From Anaerobranca californiensis DSM 14826 (lineage in GTDB: Bacteria > Bacillota > Proteinivoracia > Proteinivoracales > Proteinivoracaceae), in assembly GCF_900142275.1 (NCBI RefSeq), contig NZ_FRAI01000019.1, positions 1 to 47,170 on the forward strand: a stretch of 47,170 nucleotides of DNA, in the 5' to 3' direction. Of this stretch, positions 23,773-33,796 are shown piece after piece. A program made the position numbers and the translations under genes. Position 1 is the stretch's first letter. The number at the start of each line of letters is the position of its first letter. The notes beneath the pieces were generated by a model. That model was not told the DNA's origin. It did no database searches and was given only the letters and a program-made list of their open reading frames with translations.

Positions 23773-25299
23773 ATGTTAGACGGAGAAATTAAAGCTGCAT
23801 TAGCCCAATACCTGGAGATGTTAGAAGGAGATGTCATAATAAATTTAAGTGTTGCCAGTGATGAACAATCCCAAAACTTAACGACTTTTATAGAAGAAAT
23901 TGCTCAAATGTCTCCAAAGATTAAGGTACAAAAGGTTAATTTAGCTAAAACCCCTTCCTTTAGTTTAAGTTCTCCTAAGGGAGATACCGGTATAGTTTTT
24001 GCCGGTATTCCCTTAGGACACGAATTTTCTTCCTTCGTCCTCGCCCTTTTACAAGGAAGTGGTAGAAGGCCTAAAATCGATGAAAAAACAGCACAGAGGA
24101 TTAAAGAAATTGAAGGGAAAATGGACTTTCAGACCTATGTCAGCTTAAGTTGCCATAACTGCCCTGATGTAGTTCAGGCTTTAAATACTATGGCGGTGTT
24201 AAATCCTAACATAACCCATACTATGATAGATGGAGCAGTGTTTAAAGAAGAAGTAGAAGAGAAAAAAATCATGGCTGTACCTAGTGTATACTTAAATGGT
24301 GAATTTTTCGCCAGTGGTCGCATGGCTTTAGAGGAGATTTTGGAGAAAATAGCAAAGCCTGTAGATCCAAAGGAATTTGATAGTAAACCACCCTTTGATG
24401 TTTTAGTTATAGGTGGTGGTCCTGCCGGTGCCAGTGCAGCTATCTATACAGCCCGTAAAGGTGTTAGAACGGGGATAGTTGCTGAGAGGTTTGGTGGTCA
24501 AATTTTGGATACCCTAAAAATAGAGAATTTTATCAGTGTCAAAACTACAGAAGGCAGCAAGTTAGCCCTTTCTTTAGAAGAACACGTTAAAGAATACGAT
24601 GTAGATATTATTAAAGGGCAAAAAGTTAAAGGGATCAAAAAAGAAGAACTGTTCCACATTGAACTAGCCAATGGAGGAGTTTTAAAAAGTAAAACGGTAA
24701 TTATAGCCACTGGTGCCCGTTGGAGAAACTTAGGTGTACCGGGGGAACAGGAATTTAAAAATCGGGGAGTTGCTTATTGTCCCCATTGTGATGGACCACT
24801 CTTTGCTGGTAAGAGGGTAGCGGTAATTGGCGGTGGTAATTCAGGAATAGAGGCGGCAATTGATTTAGCAGGGATAGTAAAACATGTGACAGTACTGGAG
24901 TTTTTACCAGAGCTAAAGGCCGATGCTGTATTACAAAAAAGGCTATACAGTCTCCCTAATGTTACAGTTTTAAAAAATGTCCAAACAAAGGAAATAATCG
25001 GTGATGATGAAGTAAAGGGTTTAGTCTACAGTGAAAGGGATACAGGAGTGACTAAAGAAATTCCTTTAGAAGGGGTATTTGTACAAATAGGTCTAGTGCC
25101 TAACACCGATTGGTTAGATTTACCGGTAGAGAAAACAAAAATTGGGGAAATTATAGTAGATAGCAAAGGTGCCACTAATATCCCTGGACTTTTTGCAGCG
25201 GGTGATTGCACCAACAGTCCCTATAAACAGATTATTATCTCTATGGGTTCTGGGGCAACTGCAGCCCTAGCAGCCTTCGATTATTTAATAAGAAATTAA
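23773..25299 (+). CDS. ahpF: Alkyl hydroperoxide reductase flavoprotein
   Basis: At 508 residues this is a normal AhpF. The N-terminal tandem thioredoxin-fold domain (about 1-195) has its redox pair C127/C130 (SCHNCPDVV). The thioredoxin reductase part has FAD motif [13 protein letters not shown] (about 211-223), the second redox pair C336/C339 in [12 protein letters not shown] motif [14 protein letters not shown], and [15 protein letters not shown] near the end. It passes NADH electrons to AhpC. ATG at 23773 has GGAG 8 bases upstream; an ATG at 23767 is only 2 bases from that site. Confidence 0.96.
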   Translation: MLDGEIKAALAQYLEMLEGDVIINLSVASDEQSQNLTTFIEEIAQMSPKIKVQKVNLAKTPSFSLSSPKGDTGIVFAGIPLGHEFSSFVLALLQGSGRRPKIDEKTAQRIKEIEGKMDFQTYVSLSCHNCPDVVQALNTMAVLNPNITHTMIDGAVFKEEVEEKKIMAVPSVYLNGEFFASGRMALEEILEKIAKPVDPKEFDSKPPFDVLVIGGGPAGASAAIYTARKGVRTGIVAERFGGQILDTLKIENFISVKTTEGSKLALSLEEHVKEYDVDIIKGQKVKGIKKEELFHIELANGGVLKSKTVIIATGARWRNLGVPGEQEFKNRGVAYCPHCDGPLFAGKRVAVIGGGNSGIEAAIDLAGIVKHVTVLEFLPELKADAVLQKRLYSLPNVTVLKNVQTKEIIGDDEVKGLVYSERDTGVTKEIPLEGVFVQIGLVPNTDWLDLPVEKTKIGEIIVDSKGATNIPGLFAAGDCTNSPYKQIIISMGSGATAALAAFDYLIRN

Positions 25300-25372
25300 A
25301 GGTAATGCCCTCTAAATATAGATTCCCTCCCTATACATGATCTTAAAATAATACATTTTAGTTTTATCTAAT

Positions 25373-25412
25373 AAAAATCTAATAACAAAAATCTAATAAC
25401 AAAAATCTAATA
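25373..25412 (+). repeat. Short direct repeats, 14-bp unit, nearly three copies
   Basis: AAAAATCTAATAAC occurs at 25373-25386 and 25387-25400 and, truncated to 12 bases, at 25401-25412; a degenerate partial copy precedes at about 25365. It lies between ahpF and its likely terminator. No function is evident; replication slippage is the simplest origin. Confidence 0.8.
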
Positions 25413-25415
25413 TCC

Positions 25416-25445
25416 AAGGGCTGTCTTTTGACAGTCCTTATAATT
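25416..25445 (+). terminator. Likely terminator of ahpCF
   Basis: AAGGGCTGTC (25416-25425) pairs with GACAGTCCTT (25430-25439), with one G-U pair and a TTTT loop, followed by ataatttta. Confidence 0.7.
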
Positions 25446-25514
25446 TTATCATGCTTATTTAAAGGAAAAACTAGGTTAGATAGAGAATAAAAATAAACAA
25501 AGGGAGGGATTTTT

Positions 25515-26039
25515 ATGGAATTTAAATTTACTCTGCGGGAGCTTTTAGTGGTTACTTTAACAGTTGCAGGGGTATTCACCATTTCTTATTTGTTGCTGCC
25601 AATTATGGCGATGTTTCCAGTCTTTATATACAAACCACTCCTTTTAACTCCAGTTTTTTCAATATTGGTTTTTATGCTTATCAATAACATACCTAAAATT
25701 GGTATATTGGCTGTTTTCTCCTTTATACTATCTGGAGTTTTATTCTTATTATCTCCTATTATGTTTTTTATTCCCTTAACAGCTGCCCTTTTAGTTGAAG
25801 GGGTAATTTGGGTATTTTTTGGAGGGTATAATAATATAAAAGCTAAAATTATCGCTGCATCTTTGTACCCGGCTTTACAAATCCCAGTGGCTTTACTTTT
25901 CGCCATCTTAGTCATTGGTGGAAAATATAATAAAATTTTAGCTAATTTATGGATAGTTGTGTTATTTACTATTTTAAGTTTTTTATTTGGATTGTCTATT
26001 TTAACTATTTTTAAAAGAATATTAAGTAAAAATTTATAG
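25515..26039 (+). CDS. Membrane protein, possible ECF transporter S component (MptD/Trep_Strep-like)
   Basis: The protein has 174 residues and about five or six hydrophobic segments. It starts LRELLVVTLTVAGVFTISYLL and has a central loop NNIPKIGILAVFSFILSGVLF, then PLTAALLVEGVIWVFFGGYNNIKAKII. This spacing, with a K-G between helices and GGY before a basic loop, resembles the putative substrate-binding S components called MptD or Trep_Strep. No ATPase or T component is beside it, which is normal for group II ECF systems. Its ligand is unknown. AAAGGGAGGG lies before the ATG, and a terminator overlaps its stop. Confidence 0.5.
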   Translation: MEFKFTLRELLVVTLTVAGVFTISYLLLPIMAMFPVFIYKPLLLTPVFSILVFMLINNIPKIGILAVFSFILSGVLFLLSPIMFFIPLTAALLVEGVIWVFFGGYNNIKAKIIAASLYPALQIPVALLFAILVIGGKYNKILANLWIVVLFTILSFLFGLSILTIFKRILSKNL

Positions 26040-26064
26040 ACCAGGGGATTCCCTGGTCTAAGTT
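26038..26064. terminator. Terminator shared by convergent genes
   Basis: AGACCAGGG (26038-26046) pairs with CCCTGGTCT (26051-26059). A T run follows on the + strand, and on the minus strand the stem is followed by ataaattttt, so it can serve both converging genes. Confidence 0.8.
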
Positions 26065-26065
26065 T

Positions 26066-27133
26066 TTAATATGTCCTGATTTTTTTTCCTTGAAAATTGG
26101 AAAGGTCTACTTCGTTTAATAGTTCTTCAGGGATAGTGACATAGCGGGGGTCTCCATCACTGATATAACGGAGGTGGGGATTTTTTTCAAAATACTCCAG
26201 CCAATAGTAAAGGTAACCGTACTCAATAAGGTCTTCCCCCCTAATTCTAGGGATCCTTAAAGGGTTAAAATCCTTATGGAATGGAGAATGGCTAGGGTGG
26301 GAGCCTACTAGTAAAATCCCTTTATGGTGATATTCAGTTCCCTGATATTGACCTTTGATAGCATATGGGTATAGCTCTTCTTTAGGATGGGCCCCAAAGG
26401 GTAAAGCCAATGTATCTATTTGATAATCTGGCAAATAAGATTGGATTTCTTTGACTAATCCCCCCATCTGCCTTTCCATTTCTTCTGGAGTGGTAATTTG
26501 ACTTAAATTAGGATGGGTTAAAGTATGGTTTCCAATATCCATGCCAAACTGGATTAGTTCCTCAAGTTTTCTTTTGGTATGTTCTGGCTGCCGAAAGGGA
26601 TTTGTATTTACAAAAAAGGTGGCGGCTGTTCCTAAACCGGGATTTTTTTCATTCATTTCTAATAAAATTCCTACAGCGGAATCGGGGTCAATCACCCATT
26701 CCCCCCCTTTTTCGATGTACCTAAATTGACCTTCTGTACCATCATCAAAGGTTATAACAACAGGAGTTAATCCGGCAGGCACCGAGATTTCCCCCTTTAA
26801 TACATCCCTCAAAGAAACTAGTCGGTATCCATGATCATAAAGGGTTTGTAAATCCCTTCTGAAATTATCAGGGGTACGGATCCATTCCTTTTCTTCTGGC
26901 CCAATTTGGTGGTACATCAGCACCATAATCTTTCCTAATTCATTAGGCCGGATTTTTTCAAAATCTATTTCATCATCAACTAACTGGTCTTTATATTCTT
27001 TATCCCTTTCTCCTTCTTTTTGCTCTTGAGGTGTTTCATCATTATTTACCTCTTCATTATTTGCCGGTGTTGTAGTACAAGCAGATAAGAGGATAAAAAC
27101 CGATAATATTATCACAAATAATTTTTTGTACAT
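26066..27133 (-). CDS. Polysaccharide deacetylase lipoprotein (NodB domain)
   Basis: This 355-residue secreted lipoprotein has a signal MYKKLFVIILSVFILLSAC with the lipobox LSAC (C19), then an acidic linker (about 20-58) and a NodB-type carbohydrate esterase 4 domain from about residue 65. Motif 1 is VITFDDGTEGQF and motif 2 is NHTLTHPNLSQ, supplying the metal-binding Asp-His-His triad. The C-terminal region contains YQIDTLALPFGAHPKEE, matching motif 3. It probably removes acetyl groups from cell-wall or surface glycan at the outer face of the membrane. It is the only gene transcribed leftward in this part of the window, and a CTC-rich ribosome binding site (GGGAGAGGACA) precedes the ATG. Confidence 0.92.
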   Translation of the reverse strand: MYKKLFVIILSVFILLSACTTTPANNEEVNNDETPQEQKEGERDKEYKDQLVDDEIDFEKIRPNELGKIMVLMYHQIGPEEKEWIRTPDNFRRDLQTLYDHGYRLVSLRDVLKGEISVPAGLTPVVITFDDGTEGQFRYIEKGGEWVIDPDSAVGILLEMNEKNPGLGTAATFFVNTNPFRQPEHTKRKLEELIQFGMDIGNHTLTHPNLSQITTPEEMERQMGGLVKEIQSYLPDYQIDTLALPFGAHPKEELYPYAIKGQYQGTEYHHKGILLVGSHPSHSPFHKDFNPLRIPRIRGEDLIEYGYLYYWLEYFEKNPHLRYISDGDPRYVTIPEELLNEVDLSNFQGKKIRTY

Positions 27134-27232
27134 TGTCCTCTCCCTTTCCCTTGGTAGAACTAAAATTAATTATACCATTTAAAGGGCAAATTTTCACCGC
27201 CTTTCTTTTCCATTGAAAATTTTTTATTAGAA

Positions 27233-27260
27233 TTGTTTAAGTTTTTTCATATGTTATAAT
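27233..27260 (+). promoter_or_regulatory. Promoter of the DUF401-sel operon
   Basis: TTGTTT (27233-27238) and a consensus TATAAT (27255-27260) are 16 bases apart, 40 bases before the first gene of the cluster. Confidence 0.55.
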
Positions 27261-27300
27261 AGAATGGAAGGACTAAATTAAAAGTTGGGAGAGATAGCAT

Positions 27301-28518
27301 TTGGACATTCTTGGAGTATTTGCAGCCTTATTTTTAATTGTTTTTTTAGTTCGTAAAAATTTAAATGTAGGATGGGCGATGATTATAGCCGCCTTAGTCA
27401 TAAGTGGCTTTGCTAAAATGACCTTTGAGAATACCTTAATAGCCTTTAAAAAAGCAATTTTTTCAGATACTTTTATAAACTTAGCTTTAATGGTTCTCTT
27501 TATTTCCCTTTTAGGCTATATAATGAAAAAAACTGGAGCATTAGATCTAATGATAAAATCCTTAATTTCCCTTTTAGGAGGGGGAAAATTGTTGGTTATA
27601 ACTATCCCCAGCATTATAGGGCTTTTGACAGTACCAGGTGGAGCCATTTTATCAGCTCCTATGGTAGAGGAAAGTGGCAGGAAGTTAGGATTAGAAAAAG
27701 AGCAAATGACTGCCATTAACATCTTTTTTAGACATATATGGTTTCCCATCTATCCACTTTATCCCGCTTTGTTATTAGTTTCTGGTTTAACGGGGATTAG
27801 TTCAGTTCAAATAATCCTTTTATCCCTTTTGCCTGTTTTAGTGGCAGTGGTTGTCGGGAGTAAAACTTTGTTTAAAGGTGCTATAACGATAGAGAAAAAT
27901 GGAGAAATTGATAAAGTAAAGGGTTTAAAAGGATTTATCTATAGTATGTTACCGGTTTTTACCATCTTATTTTTAGCATTAGTATTGGATATCTATTTTC
28001 CCTTAGCAGTTTTTATAGGTGTGATAATAGCCCTATTTAGTTTTTTAAATAAAGGGGAAAACCCTTTAAGTAGAGTTAAAACAATGGTATTTCCGGGAAT
28101 AAATTTTAGTATGGTAATATCTGTCCTTGGAATAATGGTATTTAAAGAGGTATTAGAAGCTAGTTCTGTTTTATCTAACTTAATGGTTAGGATGATGGAA
28201 CTGGGTTTACCAATAGGCCTTTTAGGATTTATTTCTGCCCTTTGTTCAGGTTTAATTACCGGTTCAAATACGGCATCACTAGGGATTACCCTTCCGGTGT
28301 TTTTACCCCTCCTTGGGGAATCACCATTACCTTATATTCTCTTAATCTTTATGGCATCCCTTTTAGGCTATGTTCTTTCTCCAGTCCATCTTTGCTTAAT
28401 TTTAACAAAACAACATTTTAATTGTGATTATAAAGGGTTTTATAAACTCCTTTTCTGGCCTGCATTTTTTATGATTTTTACAACTATAATCATAGCTTAC
28501 CTTTTATTATTTTTATAA
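27301..28518 (+). CDS. DUF401 family permease
   Basis: This 405-residue membrane protein has about 10-12 helices and resembles the DUF401 (ArsB/NhaD/gluconate permease-like) family. The repeated signature loops are visible: IPSIIGLLTVPGGAILSAPMV in the first half and GFISALCSGLITGSNTASLGITLPVFLPL in the second. The N-terminus DILGVFAALFLIVFLVRKNLNVGWAMII is also family-like. The start is TTG with GGGAGAG 8 bases upstream. The substrate is unknown. selA begins 22 bases after its stop, and the whole selA-selB-lysR-selD set follows on the same strand without a terminator, which suggests a selenium-related or co-regulated substrate. Confidence 0.8.
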   Translation: MDILGVFAALFLIVFLVRKNLNVGWAMIIAALVISGFAKMTFENTLIAFKKAIFSDTFINLALMVLFISLLGYIMKKTGALDLMIKSLISLLGGGKLLVITIPSIIGLLTVPGGAILSAPMVEESGRKLGLEKEQMTAINIFFRHIWFPIYPLYPALLLVSGLTGISSVQIILLSLLPVLVAVVVGSKTLFKGAITIEKNGEIDKVKGLKGFIYSMLPVFTILFLALVLDIYFPLAVFIGVIIALFSFLNKGENPLSRVKTMVFPGINFSMVISVLGIMVFKEVLEASSVLSNLMVRMMELGLPIGLLGFISALCSGLITGSNTASLGITLPVFLPLLGESPLPYILLIFMASLLGYVLSPVHLCLILTKQHFNCDYKGFYKLLFWPAFFMIFTTIIIAYLLLFL

Positions 28519-28540
28519 AATTTATTTTGGAGTGATTTAC

Positions 28541-29905
28541 ATGGAAAACCTTTTAAGACAGATTCCTTCAGTTTCAAAATTAATGGAAACAACAAAGGGG
28601 AAAGAGTTAATCCAAACCTTTGGTAGGCAGGAATTTTTAAGGATTTGCCGGGAACATTTAGAAAAAATTAGGGAGGATATTGCTAAAAATAGTGGAGATT
28701 TTAGGGAAAGTTTAGAGGAAGAAAAAATTTTGTTGAAAATAGAAAAGAAGTTGAAGCTAACAGCAAAAAAAAGTTTAACTAAGGTGATAAACTGTACCGG
28801 TACTATTTTACACACCAACTTAGGGAGAGCACCTTTAGCTGAGAGAGCCTTAGAAAAAATATTAGAAGTAAGTAAAGGTTATAGTAATTTAGAGTTTGAC
28901 TTAGCAAGAGGTGAAAGGGGCTCTAGAACCTTAGGTATTAGTGAACAATTAGCCCAATTATTAGGGGTAGATGATTGTGTAATAGTCAATAACAATGCCG
29001 CAGCAGTTCTCTTAGTATTGATGGCGTTAACTAAAGGGAAAGAAGTTATTATCTCTAGGGGGCAGCTAGTAGAAATTGGTGGATCCTTTAGAATTCCAGA
29101 AATTATGGAACAAAGTGGTAGTATTTTAAAGGAAGTGGGAACTACCAATAAAGTCCATTTAAAGGACTATCAAAGGGCTATTAATGAAAATACAGGGGCT
29201 ATAATGCGGGTCCATACCAGTAACTATAGAATAGTTGGCTTTACCCAGGAAGTTGATTTACAAACTTTAAGTAAATTAGCCCATGAAAATAACTTGCCAT
29301 TAATTGATGATTTAGGAAGCGGTACTTTGATAAGTTTGACAAAATGGGGTGTCTACGATGAACCAACTGTCACTGAATCTATAAAGATGGGAGCAGATAT
29401 CGTAACATTTAGTGGAGATAAACTCTTAGGTGGGCCCCAATGTGGAGTTATTGTGGGGAAAAAAGAATATATCGATATTATAAAAAAACATCCACTGATG
29501 AGGGCACTTCGCTGTGATAAACTGGTATTATCCGCCTTAGCAGCGACACTAGAACTTTATCAACGGGAAGAATATGGGGAAATTCCTATCTACAACTTTT
29601 TAAATAGATCTGTTGCTGAATTAAAGGAAATGGCAGAGGAAATAACCCAAAATATAGATAGTCAGAAAGTTACTATTAAAGAAGACTTTTGTTATGTAGG
29701 GGGAGGAGCATTACCAACCCATCAATTACCTACCGTTGTAATTAAAGTAAATTCTCAAAAACCAGCCCATGAATTAGCTAAGTGGTTTAGAAATTTGGAA
29801 ATACCCGTTATCGGCAGGATCCATAAAGGTGAATTTTATCTAGACTTAAAAGCTGTCTTTCCAGAAGAAATTCCTTATTTACAACATGTTTTAAGTAAAA
29901 TATAA
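28541..29905 (+). CDS. selA: L-seryl-tRNA(Sec) selenium transferase
   Basis: This 454-residue PLP enzyme converts Ser-tRNA(Sec) to Sec-tRNA(Sec) using selenophosphate. The N-terminal part begins [14 protein letters not shown]; motifs [18 protein letters not shown] and the PLP lysine in [13 protein letters not shown] (K294) are conserved, and the length matches the family. I use the ATG at 28541 with TTGGAG upstream; a GTG at 28532 overlaps that site. selB follows after 13 bases. Together with selB, selD and selC here, it provides the selenocysteine needed by grdA, grdB and selD. Confidence 0.97.
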   Translation: MENLLRQIPSVSKLMETTKGKELIQTFGRQEFLRICREHLEKIREDIAKNSGDFRESLEEEKILLKIEKKLKLTAKKSLTKVINCTGTILHTNLGRAPLAERALEKILEVSKGYSNLEFDLARGERGSRTLGISEQLAQLLGVDDCVIVNNNAAAVLLVLMALTKGKEVIISRGQLVEIGGSFRIPEIMEQSGSILKEVGTTNKVHLKDYQRAINENTGAIMRVHTSNYRIVGFTQEVDLQTLSKLAHENNLPLIDDLGSGTLISLTKWGVYDEPTVTESIKMGADIVTFSGDKLLGGPQCGVIVGKKEYIDIIKKHPLMRALRCDKLVLSALAATLELYQREEYGEIPIYNFLNRSVAELKEMAEEITQNIDSQKVTIKEDFCYVGGGALPTHQLPTVVIKVNSQKPAHELAKWFRNLEIPVIGRIHKGEFYLDLKAVFPEEIPYLQHVLSKI

Positions 29906-29918
29906 AGGGGGTATTTTG

Positions 29919-31820
29919 ATGGCCCATGTAATAATAGGTACTTCTGGCCATGTCGACCACGGAAAAACCAGCTTAATAAAAGCCCTTACAGGGGTGGATA
30001 CCGATAAATTAAAGGAAGAAAAGGAACGGGGGATTACAATTCAGTTAGGGTTTACCTATTTTAATTTACCTGACGGCAGTAAAGCTGGGATTGTAGATGT
30101 TCCTGGCCATGAAAAATTTGTTAGGAATATGTTAGCAGGTGTAGGGGGAATGGATATAGTCCTGCTAGTAGTAGCTGCCGATGAAGGGGTAATGCCACAA
30201 ACTAAGGAACACTTAAATATTTTAAAGTTATTAGATGTAAAAAAAGGGATAGTTGTTATAACTAAAAAAGATTTAGTGGATGAGGAATTGCTAGAATTGG
30301 TAAAAGAAGATATTAAAGAACATGTCAAAGGTTCCTTTTTAGAAGGGGCTCCCTTTGTGCCAGTTTCTTCGGTAACAGGGGAAGGAATAGATCAATTAAA
30401 AGAAGAAATAATTAGATTAACGAAAAATGTTGAAGAAAGGAAAGTCAAAGATTTTTTCCGCTTACCGGTAGATAGGGTTTTTACATTAAAGGGATTTGGA
30501 ACTGTAGTAACAGGAACATTGAAAGACGGAATTGTATCAGTAGGGGATTTATGCATCCTATATCCTAGTGGAAAAGAGGTAAAGGTAAGGAGTATCCAAG
30601 TACATGGTGAGAAGGTAGAAAAGGCTTACCCTGGCCAGCGAACGGCGATTAATATTACAGGTGTGGAAAAAGAAGAAGTAAGTATGGGAGATCTTTTGAC
30701 TACCTTTGGCTATCTTACACCACAAAATAAAGTGAATTGTGTTTTACAGCTATTAGAAGAAGCTCCCCTATTAAAAAATGGTGAAATGGTGAGATTTCAC
30801 TGGGGTACAGAAGAAACTTATGGAAGGGCAGTATTATTAGATCGGGAAGAGTTAGCACCTGGTGAAAAGTGTTATTGTCAAATTCGCTTAAATAACCCTG
30901 TGGTAGTTGCCAGGGATGACCATTTTGTCATCCGTTCCATGTCCCCCGTTGATACCATAGGGGGAGGAGTGGTACTAGAAAGTAGTTTAAAGAGAATCCC
31001 TAGATATAATAAAGGGGTTTTACAGAAATTTGAGATTTTGGAAAGGGGAAGTATAGAAGAAAAGATTTTACTTGGTTTAAAGGAACACTCTGCAAAAGGT
31101 GTTACAAAGGAAGAATTAGGAGTATTACTGCAAATTGATAAAAGGGAAATACAAGGGGTTTTAGATAAAGTAATAGAAAAAGGCAAGGTATTGTTGTTAA
31201 CAGAAGATGGCAAAGAAATATTAGTAGAATCTTCAATTTATGTCTCTATAACAAAGAAAATAGAGGGGTTGTTGAAAGATTATCATCAGAAATTCCCGCT
31301 ACGGGAGGGTATAAATAAAGAAGAGCTCAGGAGTAAACTTACGGATCTTTATAGTGTTAAATTATTAAATGCTGTTTTAAAAAACATGGAAAAAGAGGGA
31401 ATTATCCATACCAGTGGTTTATATATCGGCCATAGAGATTTTAAAATAACCTTGTCACCAAAGGAAGAGGCAAAAATACAAGGGGTTTTAAAAGAAATCC
31501 AGGGGATGGCCTTTAAACCACCAACTAAAGATGAAGTTGCCCTTGATAATAAGCTGTTGGAATATTTAATAGCCCAAGGTAAAGTTGTTCCTATTGAAAA
31601 TTTCCTTTTCCATCCTGAAGTTTTTAATGAAGGGGTAAAGAAGATTTTAGAGCTAATTAGAGACAACCCTAAAGGTGTAAATATTGGACAAATAAAAGAA
31701 GTATTAGATACCACAAGGAAATACTTAGTTCCTTTTTTAGAGTATTTAGATGGTGAAGGGATTACGAGAAGGATTGGGGAAGTCCGGGTTTTAGGGAGCA
31801 AAGGAAGGGAGATGGTTTAG
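29919..31820 (+). CDS. selB: Selenocysteine-specific translation elongation factor
   Basis: At 633 residues SelB has the EF-Tu-like GTPase domain first: [13 protein letters not shown] (P loop), [24 protein letters not shown] and TKKDL. The beta-barrel domains (to about 370) follow, and then four winged-helix repeats that bind the SECIS hairpin (from about 375). It delivers Sec-tRNA(Sec) to UGA codons. The ATG follows AAAGGGGG; a TTG immediately before it is also in frame. Its stop codon TAG abuts the GTG start of the LysR gene, indicating tight translational coupling. Confidence 0.97.
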   Translation: MAHVIIGTSGHVDHGKTSLIKALTGVDTDKLKEEKERGITIQLGFTYFNLPDGSKAGIVDVPGHEKFVRNMLAGVGGMDIVLLVVAADEGVMPQTKEHLNILKLLDVKKGIVVITKKDLVDEELLELVKEDIKEHVKGSFLEGAPFVPVSSVTGEGIDQLKEEIIRLTKNVEERKVKDFFRLPVDRVFTLKGFGTVVTGTLKDGIVSVGDLCILYPSGKEVKVRSIQVHGEKVEKAYPGQRTAINITGVEKEEVSMGDLLTTFGYLTPQNKVNCVLQLLEEAPLLKNGEMVRFHWGTEETYGRAVLLDREELAPGEKCYCQIRLNNPVVVARDDHFVIRSMSPVDTIGGGVVLESSLKRIPRYNKGVLQKFEILERGSIEEKILLGLKEHSAKGVTKEELGVLLQIDKREIQGVLDKVIEKGKVLLLTEDGKEILVESSIYVSITKKIEGLLKDYHQKFPLREGINKEELRSKLTDLYSVKLLNAVLKNMEKEGIIHTSGLYIGHRDFKITLSPKEEAKIQGVLKEIQGMAFKPPTKDEVALDNKLLEYLIAQGKVVPIENFLFHPEVFNEGVKKILELIRDNPKGVNIGQIKEVLDTTRKYLVPFLEYLDGEGITRRIGEVRVLGSKGREMV

Positions 31821-32702
31821 GTGAATTTGAATCTCCTCAAAACTTTTATAACAGTAGTGGAAGAAGGGAATTTTTCTAAAGGGGCACAAAAGCTCCACCT
31901 TTCTCAACCGGCAGTTAGTATGCAAATGCAAACATTAGCTCAAGAACTAGAAATTGAACTTTTTTTAAAAGTAGGTAAAAAAATCCAGTTGACAGAAGGG
32001 GGATTAATCCTCTACAAAGAAGGGAAAACTTTATTGGAAAACTGGGAAAAGTTGCTAAAAAATTTAGATAACTTTAAAAATCAATTATCAGGAAAATTGA
32101 AAATAGGTGCTAGTACTATTCCTGGACTTTATTATCTTCCTAAAAGGATCAAAAAGTTTAAAGAACTTTATCCTAAAACAGATTTTATTATCAACATAGA
32201 CCATTCCCAGAAAATTATAGAAGAATTAGTGGAAGGGGAAATTGATTTAGCCTTTGTAGGGAAAAGGGTAAATAAAGCTGGGATTAGTAGCTGTAAATGG
32301 ATGAAAGACAATCTAGTCCTTATAAAACCTAAAGAATTTCCATTAAACTCTAAAATAGAAGTGAAAGACTTAAAAAAATACCCATTAATAATTCGTAAGG
32401 AAGGGTCAGCTACCAGGGCTTTGATGGAAGAAAAGTTAAAGGAAAAGGGAATTAAATTAGAAGATTTAAATATAGTTTTAGAACTAGATAGTACCGAAAG
32501 TGTTATAGCTTCAGTGGAAGCAGGAATTGGTTTATCCTTTGTTTCTGAAATTGCTGCAGCAAAATACCTTAAATTAGGGACAATAGAAATCCTTCCCATA
32601 GATCTTGATTTGTCTAGGGATTTATTCTATGCCTTTAGAAGTGAGAGGATTCACAATAATCTATTAGAAACTTTTCTTTTACACTTGGAGCAAAGGGGGT
32701 AA
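31821..32702 (+). CDS. LysR-family regulator associated with selenium metabolism
   Basis: This 293-residue LysR-type regulator has the helix-turn-helix at the N-terminus (LLKTFITVVEEGNFSKGAQKLHLSQPAVSMQMQTLAQEL, about 4-42) and a substrate-binding effector domain from about residue 90. The CysB/CysL-like features include KLKIGASTIPGLYYLP and SVEAGIGLSFVSEIAA. It is encoded between selB and selD, with a GTG start touching the selB stop and only 4 bases to selD. The position within selenium genes in Clostridia suggests control of selenium or sulfur assimilation genes; the effector is unknown. No clear T-N11-A site was found locally. Confidence 0.88.
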   Translation: MNLNLLKTFITVVEEGNFSKGAQKLHLSQPAVSMQMQTLAQELEIELFLKVGKKIQLTEGGLILYKEGKTLLENWEKLLKNLDNFKNQLSGKLKIGASTIPGLYYLPKRIKKFKELYPKTDFIINIDHSQKIIEELVEGEIDLAFVGKRVNKAGISSCKWMKDNLVLIKPKEFPLNSKIEVKDLKKYPLIIRKEGSATRALMEEKLKEKGIKLEDLNIVLELDSTESVIASVEAGIGLSFVSEIAAAKYLKLGTIEILPIDLDLSRDLFYAFRSERIHNNLLETFLLHLEQRG

Positions 32703-32706
32703 GATG

Positions 32707-33738
32707 ATGGAATTTAAGTTAACAAGTTTTAGTCACGCCGCTGGTTGAGGGGCAAAAATAGGTCCGGGGGACCTTGAAGGTATTTTAAGGGAAATAACGA
32801 CACCGGTTAATCCAAATTTGTTAGTAGGTTATCAAAAGGGGGATGATGGAGCTGTTTTTTTAGTTCCCCAAGGGAAAGCAGTTATTCAAACATTAGATTT
32901 TTTTACCCCAATGGTAGATGATCCCTTCACCTTTGGTCAGATAACAGCTGCCAATGCTGTAAGTGATATCTATGCTATGGGTGGAGATCCCCAATTTGCT
33001 TTAAATATTGTGGCTTTTCCTATATGTACATTACCAATAGAGATTCTTAAAGAAATTTTAAAGGGGGCGGCAGAAAAATTGACAGAAGCAGGTGTCAGTA
33101 TTATAGGTGGTCACAGTATCGATGATCCAACCCCTAAATACGGCCTTAGTGTTACCGGTTTTGTTGATCCAAAAAAGGTGTGGAAGAACGAAGGTTGTAA
33201 AGAAGGGCAAGATGTGATACTCACTAAACCATTAGGAAGTGGAATTATTACAACAGCCATAAAGGCGGAAATGGCAGAAAAAGAGGGAATAGACCATGCT
33301 ATAAAAGTTATGACAACCCTTAATAAAGGGGCAAAGGAAGTTTTAGAAAATTATCCAATAACTTGTTGCACCGATATTACTGGATTTGGTTTAGTGGGGC
33401 ATAGTATTGAAATAGCTTCAGCTTCCGGTATTGACATTTATTTTGATTATCAACAAATACCAACAATTACAGGGGCGGAAGAATATGCTTCATATGGTTT
33501 AATACCAGGGGGGGCGTATCGAAATAGGGAACATTTCCAAGGTAGGGTAGAAATAGGTGAAAATGTACCTCAAACTATAGATGATATCATCCATGATCCC
33601 CAAACTTCCGGAGGGTTACTATTTAGCTGTGATCCCCATTTAACCAATGATATTCTGATGGAGATGGAGAAAAAAGGAATAGAGGCTAAGAAAATAGGAT
33701 GGACAACTAAAGGATCCGGCAGGATTTTCGTAAAATAA
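32707..33738 (+). CDS. selD: Selenide, water dikinase (selenoprotein form)
   Basis: SelD makes selenophosphate from selenide and ATP. Read through TGA at 32746-32748 the protein has 343 residues with U14 in HAAGUGAKIGPGDL, where other SelD proteins have Cys or Sec. Downstream features: GDDGAVFLV, DPFTFGQITAANAVSDIYAMGG, IIGGHSIDD and DPQTSGGLLFSC. The start is taken as ATG 32707, 7 bases after AAAGGGGG; ATG 32704 is an equally in-frame alternative. An ordinary gene call would begin at about 32818 and miss the active-site Sec. The enzyme needs selenocysteine for its own synthesis. Confidence 0.96.
32746..32774 (+). promoter_or_regulatory. Bacterial SECIS hairpin of selD
   Basis: The UGA (32746-32748) is followed by AGGTCC (32760-32765), loop GGG and GGACCT (32769-32774), a perfect 6-bp stem about 12 bases after the UGA. 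Confidence 0.7.
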
Positions 33739-33761
33739 CAAGTTTATTGATAAAATTTTCG

Positions 33762-33790
33762 TTGCAACACTTTATGGATTAGTATATAAT
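33762..33790 (+). promoter_or_regulatory. Promoter of selC
   Basis: TTGCAA (33762-33767) and TATAAT (33785-33790) are 17 bases apart. The -10 box ends 6 bases before the mature tRNA, so the tRNA is probably transcribed from its own promoter with a very short leader. Confidence 0.75.
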
Positions 33791-33796
33791 AGAAGT

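Noticed and set aside
25373-25412. CRISPR array
   Set aside because: The 14-bp units are directly adjacent, without spacers, are AT-rich and only about three in number; there are no cas genes.
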